Assembly (NCBI GenBank): GCA_963841045.1
Contig: CAWJBD010000005.1
Coordinates: forward strand, 191,273 to 255,272
DNA from: Aalborgiella sp963841045
GTDB taxonomy: Bacteria > Pseudomonadota > Gammaproteobacteria > Burkholderiales > Burkholderiaceae_C
Reading direction: 5' to 3'
Length of the DNA stretch: 64,000 nucleotides
Shown: positions 18,401-28,056 of the stretch, one piece after another
Layout: each line of letters begins with the position of its first letter
How positions within the stretch are numbered: the stretch's first letter is position 1
The notes under the pieces: model-generated
What the model was told of the DNA's origin: nothing
Seen by the model: the letters and a program-made list of their open reading frames with translations, nothing else
Databases searched by the model: none
Position numbers and translations under genes: made by a program

Positions 18401-18823
18401 ATGAAAATATTACTCGCTGTTGACGGTAGCACCTACACAAAAAAAATGTTGGCCTATTTGGCAACGCATGAGAGCTTGCTCAACAAGGACAACAATTTCA
18501 CAGTTCTAACAGTGCATTTGCCAATACCATCTAGAGCGCGCGCTGCAGTGGGTAAAGACATTGTTGAAGACTATTACAAAGACGATGCTGAAAAAGTGCT
18601 CGCGCCCATCGATAAGTTCTTAGCACGTCATGGTATTCAAGCTAAAAGCGTGTGGAAGGCCGGAAATGTGGGCGAAACAATTGCAACATATGCCGAAGCT
18701 GGAAAGTTTGATATGCTTGTCATGGGATCACATGGACATGGTTCATTTTTGAACATGGTCTTAGGTTCTGTCGCTACCAAAGTGCTGGCAAATTGCAAAA
18801 CCCCAGTTCTCCTGGTTCGATAA
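18401..18823 (+). CDS. Universal stress protein, UspA family
   Basis: 140 residues, intact. MKILLAVDGSTYTKKML (first strand and ATP-contacting Asp) and the C-terminal nucleotide loop GSHGHGSFLNMVLGSVATKVLANCKTPVLLV, which has the G-2x-G-9x-G(S/T) pattern of ATP-binding Usp proteins. Likely a stress-induced cytoplasmic nucleotide-binding protein. It is transcribed away from the peptide exporter, sharing the A+T-rich 18101-18400 interval, and precedes the di-haem peroxidase by 85 bases. Confidence 0.93.
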   Translation: MKILLAVDGSTYTKKMLAYLATHESLLNKDNNFTVLTVHLPIPSRARAAVGKDIVEDYYKDDAEKVLAPIDKFLARHGIQAKSVWKAGNVGETIATYAEAGKFDMLVMGSHGHGSFLNMVLGSVATKVLANCKTPVLLVR

Positions 18824-18908
18824 CTCTGCGCAGATTTTGGTGTAAATTCTCAAATTGGATTTTGCTTAATCACACTCAAATTAACACAATTCACAGATAT
18901 ATAAGCAT

Positions 18909-19913
18909 ATGCGAATAAAAACTTTATTTTCTTTATTGCTCAGTTTGACGGCTTACACAAGTACTGTCACCAATGCTTTTGCCGCTGAGCCGGTACATGC
19001 CATTCCACATGTCAAACCTCTTAACCCTGCCAAAGTCGAGTTGGGTAAAAAGCTGTACTTTGACCCGCGTATTTCGCAATCAGGCACCATGTCTTGCAAC
19101 TCTTGCCATAACTTGTCTTTAGGTGGTACGGATAACCTCAAGACATCGTTGGGTCATAACTGGCAGCAAGCACAGATGAATACACCCACCGTACTGAATT
19201 CAACTTTTAACAAAGTGCAATTTTGGGATGGCCGCTTGCATGAAGAATCAAAAGGCGTATACGATGTGTCGCCAGCCGATTTGGCCTTTATGCATGACAA
19301 AGTCATTGATGTGCTGAACTCGATACCTGGATACAAGCAAGAGTTTAAAAAGGCTTACGGTAGCAACACCATCACCCGCGACATGTTGGTGAACGCGCTC
19401 ACCGCATTTAATCAAACCTTGGTCACACCAGATTCGCGCTTTGACAAGTGGCTCAAAGGTGACAAAGGCGCTTTGACCAAAACTGAATTGGATGGCTACA
19501 AACTGTTCAAACAAAGTGGTTGCACGACTTGCCACGACGGCATGGCCATGGGCGGATCCAACATTGCCAAAATGGGTTTGACATCCAAATATGAAACACG
19601 CAACAAAGCCAAAGGCGCTGCGGATTTAACCGGCAAAGACGAAGACCGCATGAAGTTCAAAGTGCCCACCATGCGCAATGTCGAACTGACCTATCCCTAT
19701 TTCCACGACGGCGGTGCAGACACACTTGAAAAAGCGGTAGACATCATGGGCAAATTGCAATTGGGTCGCACATACAGCGGCAAAGAAATCGACCAAATTG
19801 TGGCTTTCTTGAAAACTTTGACAGGCAAGCAACCTGACTTCAAACTGCCTATCTTGCCAGCATCAAGCAACAGCACACCCCGCCCAAAAACGGCTGAACC
19901 AGTGCGTCACTGA
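18909..19913 (+). CDS. Di-haem cytochrome c peroxidase, periplasmic
   Basis: 334 residues. A Sec signal peptide ends near NAFAAEP. Two haem c sites are present: CNSCH (residues 63-67) and CTTCH (205-209). Other family marks are FDPRISQSGTMSC, GHNWQQAQMNTPTVLN, FWDGR and the C-terminal KVPTMRNVELTYPYFHDGG, where the Met could be a haem ligand. It belongs to the CcpA/MauG superfamily and most likely reduces hydrogen peroxide with electrons from cytochrome c. Convergent with the MBL gene; a 13-base gap remains once the MBL frame is corrected. Confidence 0.92.
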   Translation: MRIKTLFSLLLSLTAYTSTVTNAFAAEPVHAIPHVKPLNPAKVELGKKLYFDPRISQSGTMSCNSCHNLSLGGTDNLKTSLGHNWQQAQMNTPTVLNSTFNKVQFWDGRLHEESKGVYDVSPADLAFMHDKVIDVLNSIPGYKQEFKKAYGSNTITRDMLVNALTAFNQTLVTPDSRFDKWLKGDKGALTKTELDGYKLFKQSGCTTCHDGMAMGGSNIAKMGLTSKYETRNKAKGAADLTGKDEDRMKFKVPTMRNVELTYPYFHDGGADTLEKAVDIMGKLQLGRTYSGKEIDQIVAFLKTLTGKQPDFKLPILPASSNSTPRPKTAEPVRH

Positions 19914-19926
19914 TATTGTGCGTTAA

Positions 19927-20989
19927 CTAAAAAGCCAGTTTTTCTGCTTCGAGGTAAGCAAGGCTGGTGTATTTTCCAATGTTCGCAGTCAAATCCATTC
20001 ATGGTTTTAGCGCGACTGGATACGCGAGGATCTGCCAATACCATGGCTTTGGCTTGTGCTTCGGTTTTGCCATCTTTGACCGCTTGCAAACACGGCTCCC
20101 AAATACCAGATAAGAATAGACCATAGGTTTGCAACAAATCTTTGCGCCCTAAACCATGCCCCGGCACCCAAAGCTGATCGCCCGCTGATTTGGACAACTC
20201 AGCAAAATACTTCAATGTACCTATATATGAACCATCGTCAATATTGGCAATGCGGTTGGTCATGGCGATGTCACCCACCGCAGTGACTTTGTCTTGCACA
20301 ATCTCTACACACAAATCATGTTGGGTGTGCGCTGTGCCATAGTGATGCATTCTGAGCGTGGTGTCACCAAACTGGTATGTTTGTCCGTGTGCGGTATCTT
20401 TATTGGGGGCAATGATTTTGGTGCCTGCAGTGGATTGGTTGGTAGTACGCTCCATCAAAGCCAGCCAATCACTGCCTTGCACACCTTTGATATGTTCTGT
20501 CGTTCCTGGAAGTGCATAGATTGGCAATTGTGCACCGTAGGTATCAACATAAGCATGGTTGCCCAGCCAATGGTCGCCGTGGTAATGCGTGTTAAAAATG
20601 GCCACCACAGGCAATGGCGTGACATTTTTAATCATACGCATGGCCATTTGACCTATTTGCAACGAACTGCCGGTGTCTATCACCACCACGCCCGCACTGG
20701 TCACCACAAAAATACTATTGGCCATCATGCCTTGGTTTTCGGGCGTTGGAAAACTGTCTTTGGCAAACACCATCCACACCCGTTTGGACAGTTGTTGTGC
20801 TGGAATATCAGCCACACGTGGACCGAGTACAAATTGACCGGCTTGCTGCGCAAAAATTCGTGCCTCTGGCCACAAGCCCAAACCAGTTGCTCCGATCACT
20901 GCGCCCATGCCCAGTAAAGCTCGGCGGCGATCAGTTTTGGTGTTTTGTAACTTTTGTATGTGTGAACTTTCTTTTGAGAACAAATTCAT
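19927..20989 (-). CDS. MBL-fold metallohydrolase, exported (one frameshift near the C-terminus)
   Basis: About 354 residues from ATG 20989. A twin-arginine-like signal (DRRRALLGMGAVIGATGLG) is followed by a metallo-beta-lactamase core: VVVIDTGSSLQIG, FNTHYHGDHWLGNHAY (HxHxDH zinc site), VPGHGLGRKD. The raw frame runs on to 19907, but the reading NIGKYTSLAYLEAEKLAF with a TAG at 19929-19927 in another frame is clearly the real end. One missing base near 19992 explains it (GFDTANIG). It resembles the quinoprotein-relay / SoxH-like group of periplasmic MBL proteins; the substrate is unknown. Confidence 0.85.
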
Positions 20990-21006
20990 GAACTGGGCTC
21001 TTCTGA

Positions 21007-21867
21007 TTATTTTCTCTCGCTTGCTATAGCTGCAAGCTCTGCATCGCATCGAGCTATTTGTGTTGTGTCTGGTTTTTGTTTCGTTGCTTTCTCACGTGCC
21101 TCTGCAATTTCAACTTTAGCGGCCGCCATTTGAGCCAAAAAAGTGGGGTTGCTGTGCAGTTTGGCCACTGCTGCGCTGCCAACCAATCGACCTGCGTTGA
21201 CATCACTTTGCCAATGTGCGCCACAAATCACACGGCTTTGACCAAACGCATGGCCCCGTTGCAAAATTGAATCTGACTTATCTGGCGCTATTTCAGACAA
21301 AACCAACGCCCACGCCCAGCCCAATGCAGCATGACCGGATGGGTAAGCACCGTCTTTGGCCAAGGCCGCATCTTCTTTGGGTGCACAAGTGGTTTCATTG
21401 AAGGTTGCAAAAGGGCGTTTGCGCTTGTAGTGGTTTTTGGCTTTGTAGGTAGACAAGCCAGCATCCAGCAATGTTCGACGCAGCAACATATTGGTGTGCG
21501 GTGTGGCTTCTTGCGAAATTGGCAAGCCCATCGCGCAACTGAAAATACCTGCAGCAACAGGGAATTTCAGGTTATTGTCATCAAATGCCATTTGACCGCG
21601 CGCACCTTTTCTCAAAGCCTTTTGCGCCTCAAACACCTGTTTGTCAGCTGCTTGTTCGGGTGAGTTTTCTGCCGGTGGTGCGGGTAGCAAAGTTAAACTG
21701 TTTGGCATTTGGTCGGCTACCAAATAGCCTTTCAAATAGCCTGACCCTGGCCGGGTTTCGCCCACTTCAGCGGGATTGGTCGTTGGCGCATGGCTTGCAC
21801 ACCCCACAACAAATAGGCTAATCAATACCAGTTGTGAGGAAAAAAGTGTTCTCAATCCTTTGCGCAT
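21007..21867 (-). CDS. Class A acid phosphatase (PAP2 superfamily), lipoprotein
   Basis: About 286 residues from ATG 21867 with GGAGA seven bases upstream. A signal peptide with lipobox VVGC (Cys 23) predicts a lipid-anchored periplasmic enzyme. The full phosphatase signature is present: K-x6-RP in KNHYKRKRP, PSGHAALGW and SRVICGAHWQSD. The last pattern (SR-x5-H-x3-D) marks the class A non-specific acid phosphatases (PhoN/PhoC). Releases phosphate from organic esters. Ends 17 bases before the MBL gene starts, so the two may be co-transcribed. Confidence 0.9.
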   Translation of the reverse strand: MRKGLRTLFSSQLVLISLFVVGCASHAPTTNPAEVGETRPGSGYLKGYLVADQMPNSLTLLPAPPAENSPEQAADKQVFEAQKALRKGARGQMAFDDNNLKFPVAAGIFSCAMGLPISQEATPHTNMLLRRTLLDAGLSTYKAKNHYKRKRPFATFNETTCAPKEDAALAKDGAYPSGHAALGWAWALVLSEIAPDKSDSILQRGHAFGQSRVICGAHWQSDVNAGRLVGSAAVAKLHSNPTFLAQMAAAKVEIAEAREKATKQKPDTTQIARCDAELAAIASERK

Positions 21868-21960
21868 GTCGTCTCCGTTTGATGAATTGGTATTCATAAT
21901 AGCAACTCTTATGGCTTCGCGCATTAGACATAAACCCTAAGCCAACCTTAGCCTGCCTTG

Positions 21961-22004
21961 GCTTACCTAAGCTTACCTAAGCTTACCTAAGCTTACCTAA
22001 GCTT
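21961..22004. repeat. 10-bp tandem repeat (GCTTACCTAA)n
   Basis: Four exact head-to-tail copies of GCTTACCTAA (21961-22000) plus a partial fifth, preceded by degenerate versions from about 21939 (CTAAGCCAACCTTAGCC). The unit makes overlapping palindromes (AAGCTT). The period is about one helical turn. It lies between ylqF and the acid phosphatase, 94 bases upstream of the phosphatase start. Confidence 0.85.
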
Positions 22005-22012
22005 GCATATGA

Positions 22013-22979
22013 CTAATCGATGTCGCGTTTCGATGGACGAGGAATTTTTTTAAATCGAATTTTTCTATCCAATTCAATTGCGTCTTTTTTAACTTGCCGT
22101 TCGGCGTCCATTTTTTCACCCACTGCCAGCCATTGTGCAAATTCTTCTGGTGTTTCCAGAGTGACGCGGCCCAAACTGTTGGCACGAAAATCGTAAATCA
22201 CCACTTCAGCCGCTTTTTGCAAATTGACACGTCCTTTGCCCAACAAGGCACCGCGCGCTTTGCCAACCGCCTCTAGCACTTGTTCGTCGGTGTGCCCAAT
22301 GACATCTTCCATCTTCAATTTGAAACGATCAACCAAGTTCTGTGGGTAATTGGCGATGAGGTAGTCCAGCAACTCCAGCGCCACCTCTTCCTCTTCAAAC
22401 GCATTACGCCCCACTGCGCCACTGGCGGCTAAGTTGTAGCCACTTTTGGCGACAATGATGCGCGGCCACAGCATGCCGGGTGTGTCGTACAAATAAAAAT
22501 CCTCCGCCAAGCGTGATGCGCTGTTCGGTTTTGGTGACACCCGCTTCGTCACCCGTTCGGGCATAGCGCTTGCCTGCCAAGGTATTGATGAGTGTGGATT
22601 TACCTACATTGGGAATGCCACAAATCAAAACCCGCAGCGGTTTGACCATGCCACCGCGCAATGGAGCCAATTCACGACAGGCTTTGATGAGTTGCTTAGC
22701 CGGTGCTGTGTCTGTGGCCGATAGGCCGATGGCACGTGTGGCTGGCATGGCGTTGTAATGCGCCAACCACAATTCGGTGCGCACTGGGTCAGCCAAATCT
22801 TGCTTGTTCAAGACTTTCAAAGACGGCTTGCCTTTGGTCAGTTGCGCCAACATGGGGTTGGCACTTGATGCAGGCAAGCGCGCGTCCAGCATTTCAATCA
22901 CCACATCAATGTCTTTGATGCGGTCTTGAATCGCTTGCTTGGTCAAATTCATGTGACCGGGAAACCACTGAATGGCCAT
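22013..22979 (-). CDS. ylqF: Ribosome biogenesis GTPase YlqF/RbgA (one frameshift)
   Basis: Circularly permuted GTPase: G4 LNKQDLAD comes first, then G1 GIPNVGKSTLINTLAGK and, in the second frame, G3 YDTPGM. The start MAIQWFPGHMNLTKQAIQD is characteristic. The C-terminal helical domain (about 130 residues, with GRNAFEEEEVALELLDYL) belongs to the RNA-binding part. It assists late assembly of the large ribosomal subunit. One indel near 22510-22515 splits the gene between G1 and G3; the correct reading there is RLAEDFYLYDTPGM. Confidence 0.92.
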
Positions 22980-23307
22980 CTGTGCGCTTTCTTGAATTAA
23001 TGCTTATAGAGTGTATCATGTTGCATTCTATGAAATGCTACTATATTTAATAGCAACTTAGGCAATAAATACGCCAGTCTATAGGCATAATTTGACCATA
23101 TTTTACCTGAATACAGAGCTGCGTCCAAAGGCAGTCCTTGAATGATCGTACTACTGATTTACCCTAGGACTGACTTTTAACTTACACTCAAGCCGAATTT
23201 AGGCTTATCATTTCAGCTTTGCTACAAAGTGAACAGTACACCGATGTGTTGGTCAGTGTCAACGTTCAATCTCGATTACCAACCAAGACTTTCATAAGGA
23301 GTTGCAT
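22980..23307. other. Intergenic region between divergent genes
   Basis: Contains interspersed repeat copy 3 and otherwise A+T-rich sequence that must hold the promoters of ylqF and of the 23308 operon. No further gene or RNA was recognised. Confidence 0.6.
23033..23098 (-). repeat. Interspersed palindromic repeat, copy 3
   Basis: Minus orientation. Stem part GCTACTATATTTAATAGC, then TTAGGCAATAAATACGCC, then a degenerate flank ending near GACCATA. The only copy found between divergent genes. Confidence 0.75.
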
Positions 23308-23609
23308 CATGACATCGAATCTCATTTTGATTATCAACTTGGCAGCTATTGCCGTTATGCTGCTTTGCTTATTTACTGTTTTACGACTTGCGATCTGAAA
23401 TTCCAGGTGGCGTTGTTGGAAAACAATGGAGCTTGCTTACCTTGATGGTTAGCCTATTCACAATAGGTTATTTTGTTACACCATTTTTCACTCGACTACC
23501 AACCGATGTTATCAACCTGCTTGTCGCATTAATTTTCTTTTTTGGTGCAATTTATGTACTGATAACTGTAAAACTGATTTATCGAATCATTGAAGAGATG
23601 ACCCGCTGA
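23308..23609 (+). CDS. Small uncharacterised membrane protein (one frameshift)
   Basis: About 100 residues. ATG 23308 has AAGGAG upstream and begins MTSNLILIINLAAIAVMLLC, a membrane segment. After an indel at about 23385-23398 the other frame continues LRSEIPGGVVGKQWSLLTLM, then FTIGYFVTPFFTRLP and LVALIFFFGAIYVLITVKLI, two more membrane segments, ending IEEMTR. Three helices in all. I do not recognise the family. It is the first gene of a pair with the one 8 bases downstream, so the two products probably work together. Confidence 0.7.
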
Positions 23610-23617
23610 ATTCGAAA

Positions 23618-24107
23618 ATGATAAGAACGCAAGTACTGAGAAAGACTCCAAAAGGAGTCGATGAAATGAAGTACCGGACTTTCGGCCTTCATCAATCGGT
23701 GCGTTCTTTGCTGATTATCATTGACGGTGTCTCGACCGTAGATAAATTACTGGGATACACCGCGCAGCTACACGATGCTGAAGAAACCCTGAGTTGGTTA
23801 ATTCAGGAAGGATTCGTTGAGGAAGTATCACCAACCCAACCCGCAACGAATAACACATCTACATCGCTGCCTCAAGCTGCACCGATTGAGAAAACAGGTA
23901 AATTGGCACTGATTGCTCTTGACGCGTGAGTTATTGGGTGCTGATGCAGCTAAAGTGCTCAAACGTCTTGACGATGTGCCAGATTCACAAAATGAACTGA
24001 TAATGGCCGCAGACAAATGCTACAAATTCATCAAATTAACCATTGACGAAAACAAAGCACATCAATATTTAAAGGCCAGCCAAGCCTTGTTGTCTAAATT
24101 AGGCTAA
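23618..24107 (+). CDS. Uncharacterised cytoplasmic protein, partner of the preceding membrane protein (one frameshift)
   Basis: About 163 residues. The N-terminal 60 (VLRKTPKGVDEMKYRTFGLHQ...SLLIIIDGVSTVDKLLGY...LSWLIQEGFVEEV) look like a small winged-helix-like module seen in betaproteobacterial proteins, with K-T-x-x-G, R-x-L-L-I and DG landmarks. A Thr/Pro/Gln linker follows, and after an indel at about 23920-23930 a helical C-terminus (RELLGADAAKVLKRLDDVPDS...HQYLKASQALLSKLG). An internal ATG at 23666 has a good ribosome site, but homologous-looking N-terminal sequence favours 23618. Function unknown. Confidence 0.65.
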
Positions 24108-24161
24108 AGGTTATTTCGGCGCTGAGTTGATAACTTTTTTGTGCATCTCCACAGAAGTACA

Positions 24162-25247
24162 TTATTTGCCAGGCGCAACATAACGCGCCAATAAATCAGC
24201 AAACTGCGGTTGCCAGTTGGCCAGTGCGGTTGTGTCACTGCCAAAGGTTTGTTTCAAAAACGCCAAAGACAATGCTTGCGTAGCGGCTTTCACTTTGGGG
24301 TTTAACTCAGCGCCACCCGTGTTGGTGCGGTCGGTAAAGATGCTGTGCGAGCCACCGGCAAACACCACCAAGGTTTTACGCGGATCACCAATCGCATCAA
24401 ACACTTTCACGCGGTCTTCGTAGCCTGAGTTGTAGCTGGGCACCATGATGTCGTCCGCGGTGGCGGTGACGTGCAATGTTGGCAAGGACACGCCACCCAA
24501 GATAGACGCCATATTGGTGTAGCCATAAAACGGAGGTGCAGACAAAATCATGGCGGCTTTGAAGCGTGGGTCACGCAAGTTAAAGTCATTACCGTTATCG
24601 TCTTTCTTAGGAACCTTGGCACCAATCACCAGCATGGTGGTTGAGGCTCCATAAGAATGCCCAGCCATGACCAAGCGCTCCGTGTCAAAGCGTCCTGTCA
24701 ATTGTGGCTGTTTCAACAATTCAGACAAAGCAAAGCTCACGTCTTTGGTGCGGTCAATTGCTTCTGAATCTTGAGCTGCCGCAATCAAACGACTGGACAA
24801 TGTTAAAGGGTTACCAAACCACACTTGCCTGTCACTGCCAATGTGTTGCACATGCAAGCTGGCATAACCATTGGCAGCCCAATATCGGCCTAAATATTGG
24901 TAGCCATTGCGTGAACCACCCAGGCCATGTGAAAACACAATCAAGGGCACAGGTTTGAATGATTTGGCCTCAGAGTCAGCAACTGTTTTAGGTAAATACA
25001 AGCGCACAGGCACGCTGCGTTTGCGACTGTCATCCTGCCAATCAAAATTTTGTACGGTGAGCGCATCAGCAAAATCGGTCGATTCAAACCACCCCCTGCG
25101 CTCGCTGGGACTTGTTGTTACAGCAGCATCAGTTTTGCTGTCACTTTGCGCAAAACATACCAAACTTGGCACCAGCGCCAACAAACCAGCAGCCATGCTG
25201 GTTTTCAGAATGATTCGTCGTTTGGAAGATTGGGTGTAGGTTGTCAT
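24162..25247 (-). CDS. Exported alpha/beta hydrolase (chlorophyllase / dienelactone hydrolase-like)
   Basis: About 361 residues. Basic N-terminus and signal peptide (KRRIILKTSMAAGLLALVPS...CFAQ). The oxyanion segment VFSHGLGGSRNGYQYLGRYW and nucleophile elbow MAGHSYGAST place it with secreted lipase/PAF-acetylhydrolase-like esterases; the last His is in FAGGSHSIF, the acid in VTATADDIMVP. Probably a periplasmic esterase; the substrate is unknown. It stands alone, with its own upstream region. Confidence 0.82.
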   Translation of the reverse strand: MTTYTQSSKRRIILKTSMAAGLLALVPSLVCFAQSDSKTDAAVTTSPSERRGWFESTDFADALTVQNFDWQDDSRKRSVPVRLYLPKTVADSEAKSFKPVPLIVFSHGLGGSRNGYQYLGRYWAANGYASLHVQHIGSDRQVWFGNPLTLSSRLIAAAQDSEAIDRTKDVSFALSELLKQPQLTGRFDTERLVMAGHSYGASTTMLVIGAKVPKKDDNGNDFNLRDPRFKAAMILSAPPFYGYTNMASILGGVSLPTLHVTATADDIMVPSYNSGYEDRVKVFDAIGDPRKTLVVFAGGSHSIFTDRTNTGGAELNPKVKAATQALSLAFLKQTFGSDTTALANWQPQFADLLARYVAPGK

Positions 25248-25347
25248 GCGCATATCGATACCAAATGGATGCTATTGTTGGCATTTCAAGCCAAAATGCA
25301 AGCCAAATGCGCTTTTATAGGTCACAAAGTCTAACTTTACCGACTAT

Positions 25348-26209
25348 TTACTTTGCAGCTTTATGCGCCAAATTTGCCGCCAAATTTGTCGCTAAAAGGC
25401 TCAGTGCATCATAGGCTTGACCTGCTTGTTCATTCCATGCCCTAACTGCTTTGCCCTGCATGGCGACCAGCGCCACATCACCGCGCGCGGCGGGGCCGGT
25501 TAATGCTTGGGCAGCACCTTGGGTTTGAATGTTGTTCACGGCGTTTTGCAGCAAGGTGTTGCACAGGGGTTCAATCATGTGCACAGGTACACCGGTTTTT
25601 TGCCACAAATCAGACGCTACGCTGTGCAGCACAGGGACAAAGTTGGTGGCAAATACGGCCGCTGCGTGGTACAAAATTTTGTCTTTGGCAGCTAAATCAA
25701 AACACTGCCCACCAATCTGTTGAAAAGCTTTTCTCAACTCTGTCGTTGCCAACACATCGCCTTCTAAGGCACATAAGGAGCCCGCAAATTGCTGCGCAGC
25801 CCGTTCAGGTGCGCTGAAGCTCAACAAGCAATGCGCACTGGCAGTGTGTGCGCCCGATGCTTTCAGTGTGGCTATTTCAGAGGCTGCCAAAGCGCCGCTA
25901 CAGTGAAAAATGATAGCATCTTTGGCAATCAATACGTCGTCTGCAGCCTGTTTTTGTATAAATATTGCCAACTCTTCGGCAACCGGCTTGATGTGCGCAT
26001 CGGGCACCGCCAGCATCCACACATCGGCGGCTCGCATGTCTTCAATGTGGGTGATTGCCCGCCCTGAACCAATAAACTGCACGGCTTCCTGTGCGCTGGA
26101 TAAAGATCGCGTACACACATCTTGTACCGCAAACACGCCCTGTTTTGTGCCACAAATGTGCCAATGTGCGACCCACGCGCCCAGCGCCTATGATATTGAT
26201 TGTTTTCAA
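25348..26209 (-). CDS. Rossmann-like / DUF2520 domain protein (one frameshift)
   Basis: About 287 residues. From a probable TTG at 26209 the first frame reads KTINIIGAGRVGRTLAHLWH, a dinucleotide-binding turn. After an indel near 26140 the second frame continues VFAVQDVCTRSL...VWMLAVPDAHIKPVAEEL, IFHCSGALAASEI, then the C-terminal DUF2520 part (KILYHAAAVFATNFVPVLHSVAS...ALTGPAARGD). This domain pair resembles the NADP-dependent oxidoreductase coenzyme F420-type fold. Biochemical role unknown. It is divergent from the NUDIX gene. Confidence 0.8.
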
Positions 26210-26259
26210 ATCTTTGCTTTCTAAAAATCCAATTCTGATCAGTCCTTGATGAAACCCTG

Positions 26260-27146
26260 ATGAAACTGTACCACGACGAAATCACCACACCCGTACGCGA
26301 TGCCGCCAGCATTGTTTTGTTGCGCGACCATGCTGATGGTTTGCAAGTTTTTTTAATGAAGCGCCACGGTTTATCCGACGTACTGGGCGGTGCTTATGTG
26401 TTCCCAGGCGGCAAGGTGGATGATACCGATGCGCAACTGGACGCCGCCCAATATTTTGACCAAAGCACAGCATCATTGACACATTACCTGCCGCACTGAA
26501 TGAACCCGAACTGTCACCCAAGCAAGCCAGCGCTTTGTATGTGGCGGCATTGCGTGAATCGTTTGAAGAATCGGGAGTTTTGTTTGCAGCACAGGCCACT
26601 GATGAACAAATCCAAGCAGCATCCGCTTTGCACCAAACAGGCATACCGTTCAATCAAATTTTGCAGCAACTGGCTTTGCGCTTGCAAACGCAAAACATCC
26701 TGCCGTGGTCGCGCTGGATCACACCCAAAATGTCCTCGGTAAGCCACAAACGCTTTGACACGCGCTTCTTCATCGCAGCGCTACCTGCCAACCAAACTGC
26801 ATCGAGCGCCAACCATGAAACAACCGAATCAATTTGGCTCAGCCCGCGTGAAGCGTTGACAAGCTATTGGAACAAAGAGATTTCACTCGCGCCACCGCAG
26901 ATCATGAGCTTGTGCATTTGGCGCGCCACGATTCTGTCGCCAGTGTGATGGCAGCAAGCAGCGCAATCGCCTGTGCCATTGATTGAGCCCCAACCCTACA
27001 ACATGGACGGCACCCGCGTAATTTGCTACCCCGGCGACGCTCAACACCCGATACCCACCCGCGCCCTGCCCGGCCCCACACGTCTGTGCTACCGCAACAA
27101 CCGTTTTGAACCAGTGGATGGGTTTGAGGCCTTGTTCAAAGATTAA
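26260..27146 (+). CDS. NUDIX hydrolase (about three frameshifts)
   Basis: Starts MKLYHDEITTPVRDAASIVLLR with LMKRHGLSDVLGGAYVFPGGK. After an indel near 26470-26490 the frame TLPAALNEPELSPKQASALY continues to the Nudix box residues RESFEESGVLF, preceded by an insert that lengthens the motif as in the NUDT7/NUDT19-like group. Two more shifts (near 26912 and 26970) lead through HLARHDSVASVMAA to the C-terminus IEPQPYNMDGTRVICYPGD...GFEALFKD. A diphosphate of a nucleoside or CoA derivative is the likely substrate. Its 3' end overlaps that of the convergent GIDE gene by 11 bases. Confidence 0.82.
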
Positions 27147-28050
27147 AAAATCCGCTGGATGTCATCAAGGTCAGTGCTGATACGGCGATCAAAAATGCAG
27201 TGAAATGAAAATAGCTCCACCACAAATATCGTTGCCGTAATTGATGTGGTGGCAAATTAGAAATGAGATACAAGCGAGTATTTTTGGGTGCACGCATCAC
27301 ATGATAACCAGGCGCTTGGCGCAGTTCGCGGTGTGTATTTTCGATGGTGCGTATGGCCAATCGCCTGGCCAATTCCCATTCGTCCATATCAATTTCTCCA
27401 TTGCCATTGAGATCAAAACGTTTTACCAAGTTTTTACTATCGCGTTTCCATTCCGACAATAACGCGCTGACCTCTTGTGACAAACTTAGATTAATGTGAT
27501 CTATACCCAGTGTAGAGAATTCACCCAACACATAGGTATTCACTCCACTCAAAAGCAATTCTTCAACTTTTTTGTACCCATGGCTATAGCTGGTATTGCT
27601 TTTTGCGCCGACGATCTCAGCATTATCCGGATCAACCATGCATACGCCTGTACCATCATTAATTTCGAACATCGTGCTGCTGACATCTCGTTCAATTTCT
27701 CTCCAACCTTTGTCGTTACTGCCCTTGGTGTAAGTGATACATCGATACCAAATGCATTGGATACCAGACACTGGACTGATAGTTGTTGTCTCGCGATTGA
27801 CACTGGCACGCCCAAAGAGTTCCACATAGCCTTGGGCGGCTGAACCAATTTTCGAGGTTGGCAATTCAGCAATTGCACGCGCACGCGCATGAGTCGATAA
27901 CCAAGATGCAAATGCAATCAGAGCAATTAAAGACAGGCACAATAACCAAGCACTCGACTCAATGCCACTTTGTGCCGCGACCAAAAACAGTGCAAAATAA
28001 CTGGCCGATGTTAGTGACTCCTGATAACTGCTTTGCAATCCACGAATCAT
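27136..28050 (-). CDS. GIDE-domain membrane protein with an EF-hand
   Basis: 304 residues. N-terminal membrane segment (SAWLLCLSLIALIAFASWL), a GIDE-type domain (SPVSGIQCIWYRCITYT...WREIERDVSSTMFEINDGTG, DPDNAEIV), then a canonical EF-hand loop DLNGNGEIDMDE with ligands at positions 1, 3, 5, 7, 9 and 12, and a C-terminal hairpin of membrane helix (YFHFTAFLIAVSALTLM). The GIDE domain is named from a eukaryotic mitochondrial E3 ligase, but bacterial copies lack the RING and their role is unknown. It lies 6 bases after lemA, with which this family is habitually paired. Calcium binding is predicted. Confidence 0.8.
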   Translation of the reverse strand: MIRGLQSSYQESLTSASYFALFLVAAQSGIESSAWLLCLSLIALIAFASWLSTHARARAIAELPTSKIGSAAQGYVELFGRASVNRETTTISPVSGIQCIWYRCITYTKGSNDKGWREIERDVSSTMFEINDGTGVCMVDPDNAEIVGAKSNTSYSHGYKKVEELLLSGVNTYVLGEFSTLGIDHINLSLSQEVSALLSEWKRDSKNLVKRFDLNGNGEIDMDEWELARRLAIRTIENTHRELRQAPGYHVMRAPKNTRLYLISNLPPHQLRQRYLWWSYFHFTAFLIAVSALTLMTSSGFFNL

Positions 28051-28056
28051 GGTTTA

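Noticed and set aside
21939..22004. CRISPR array
   Set aside because: 10-bp units without spacers and no cas genes in the window.
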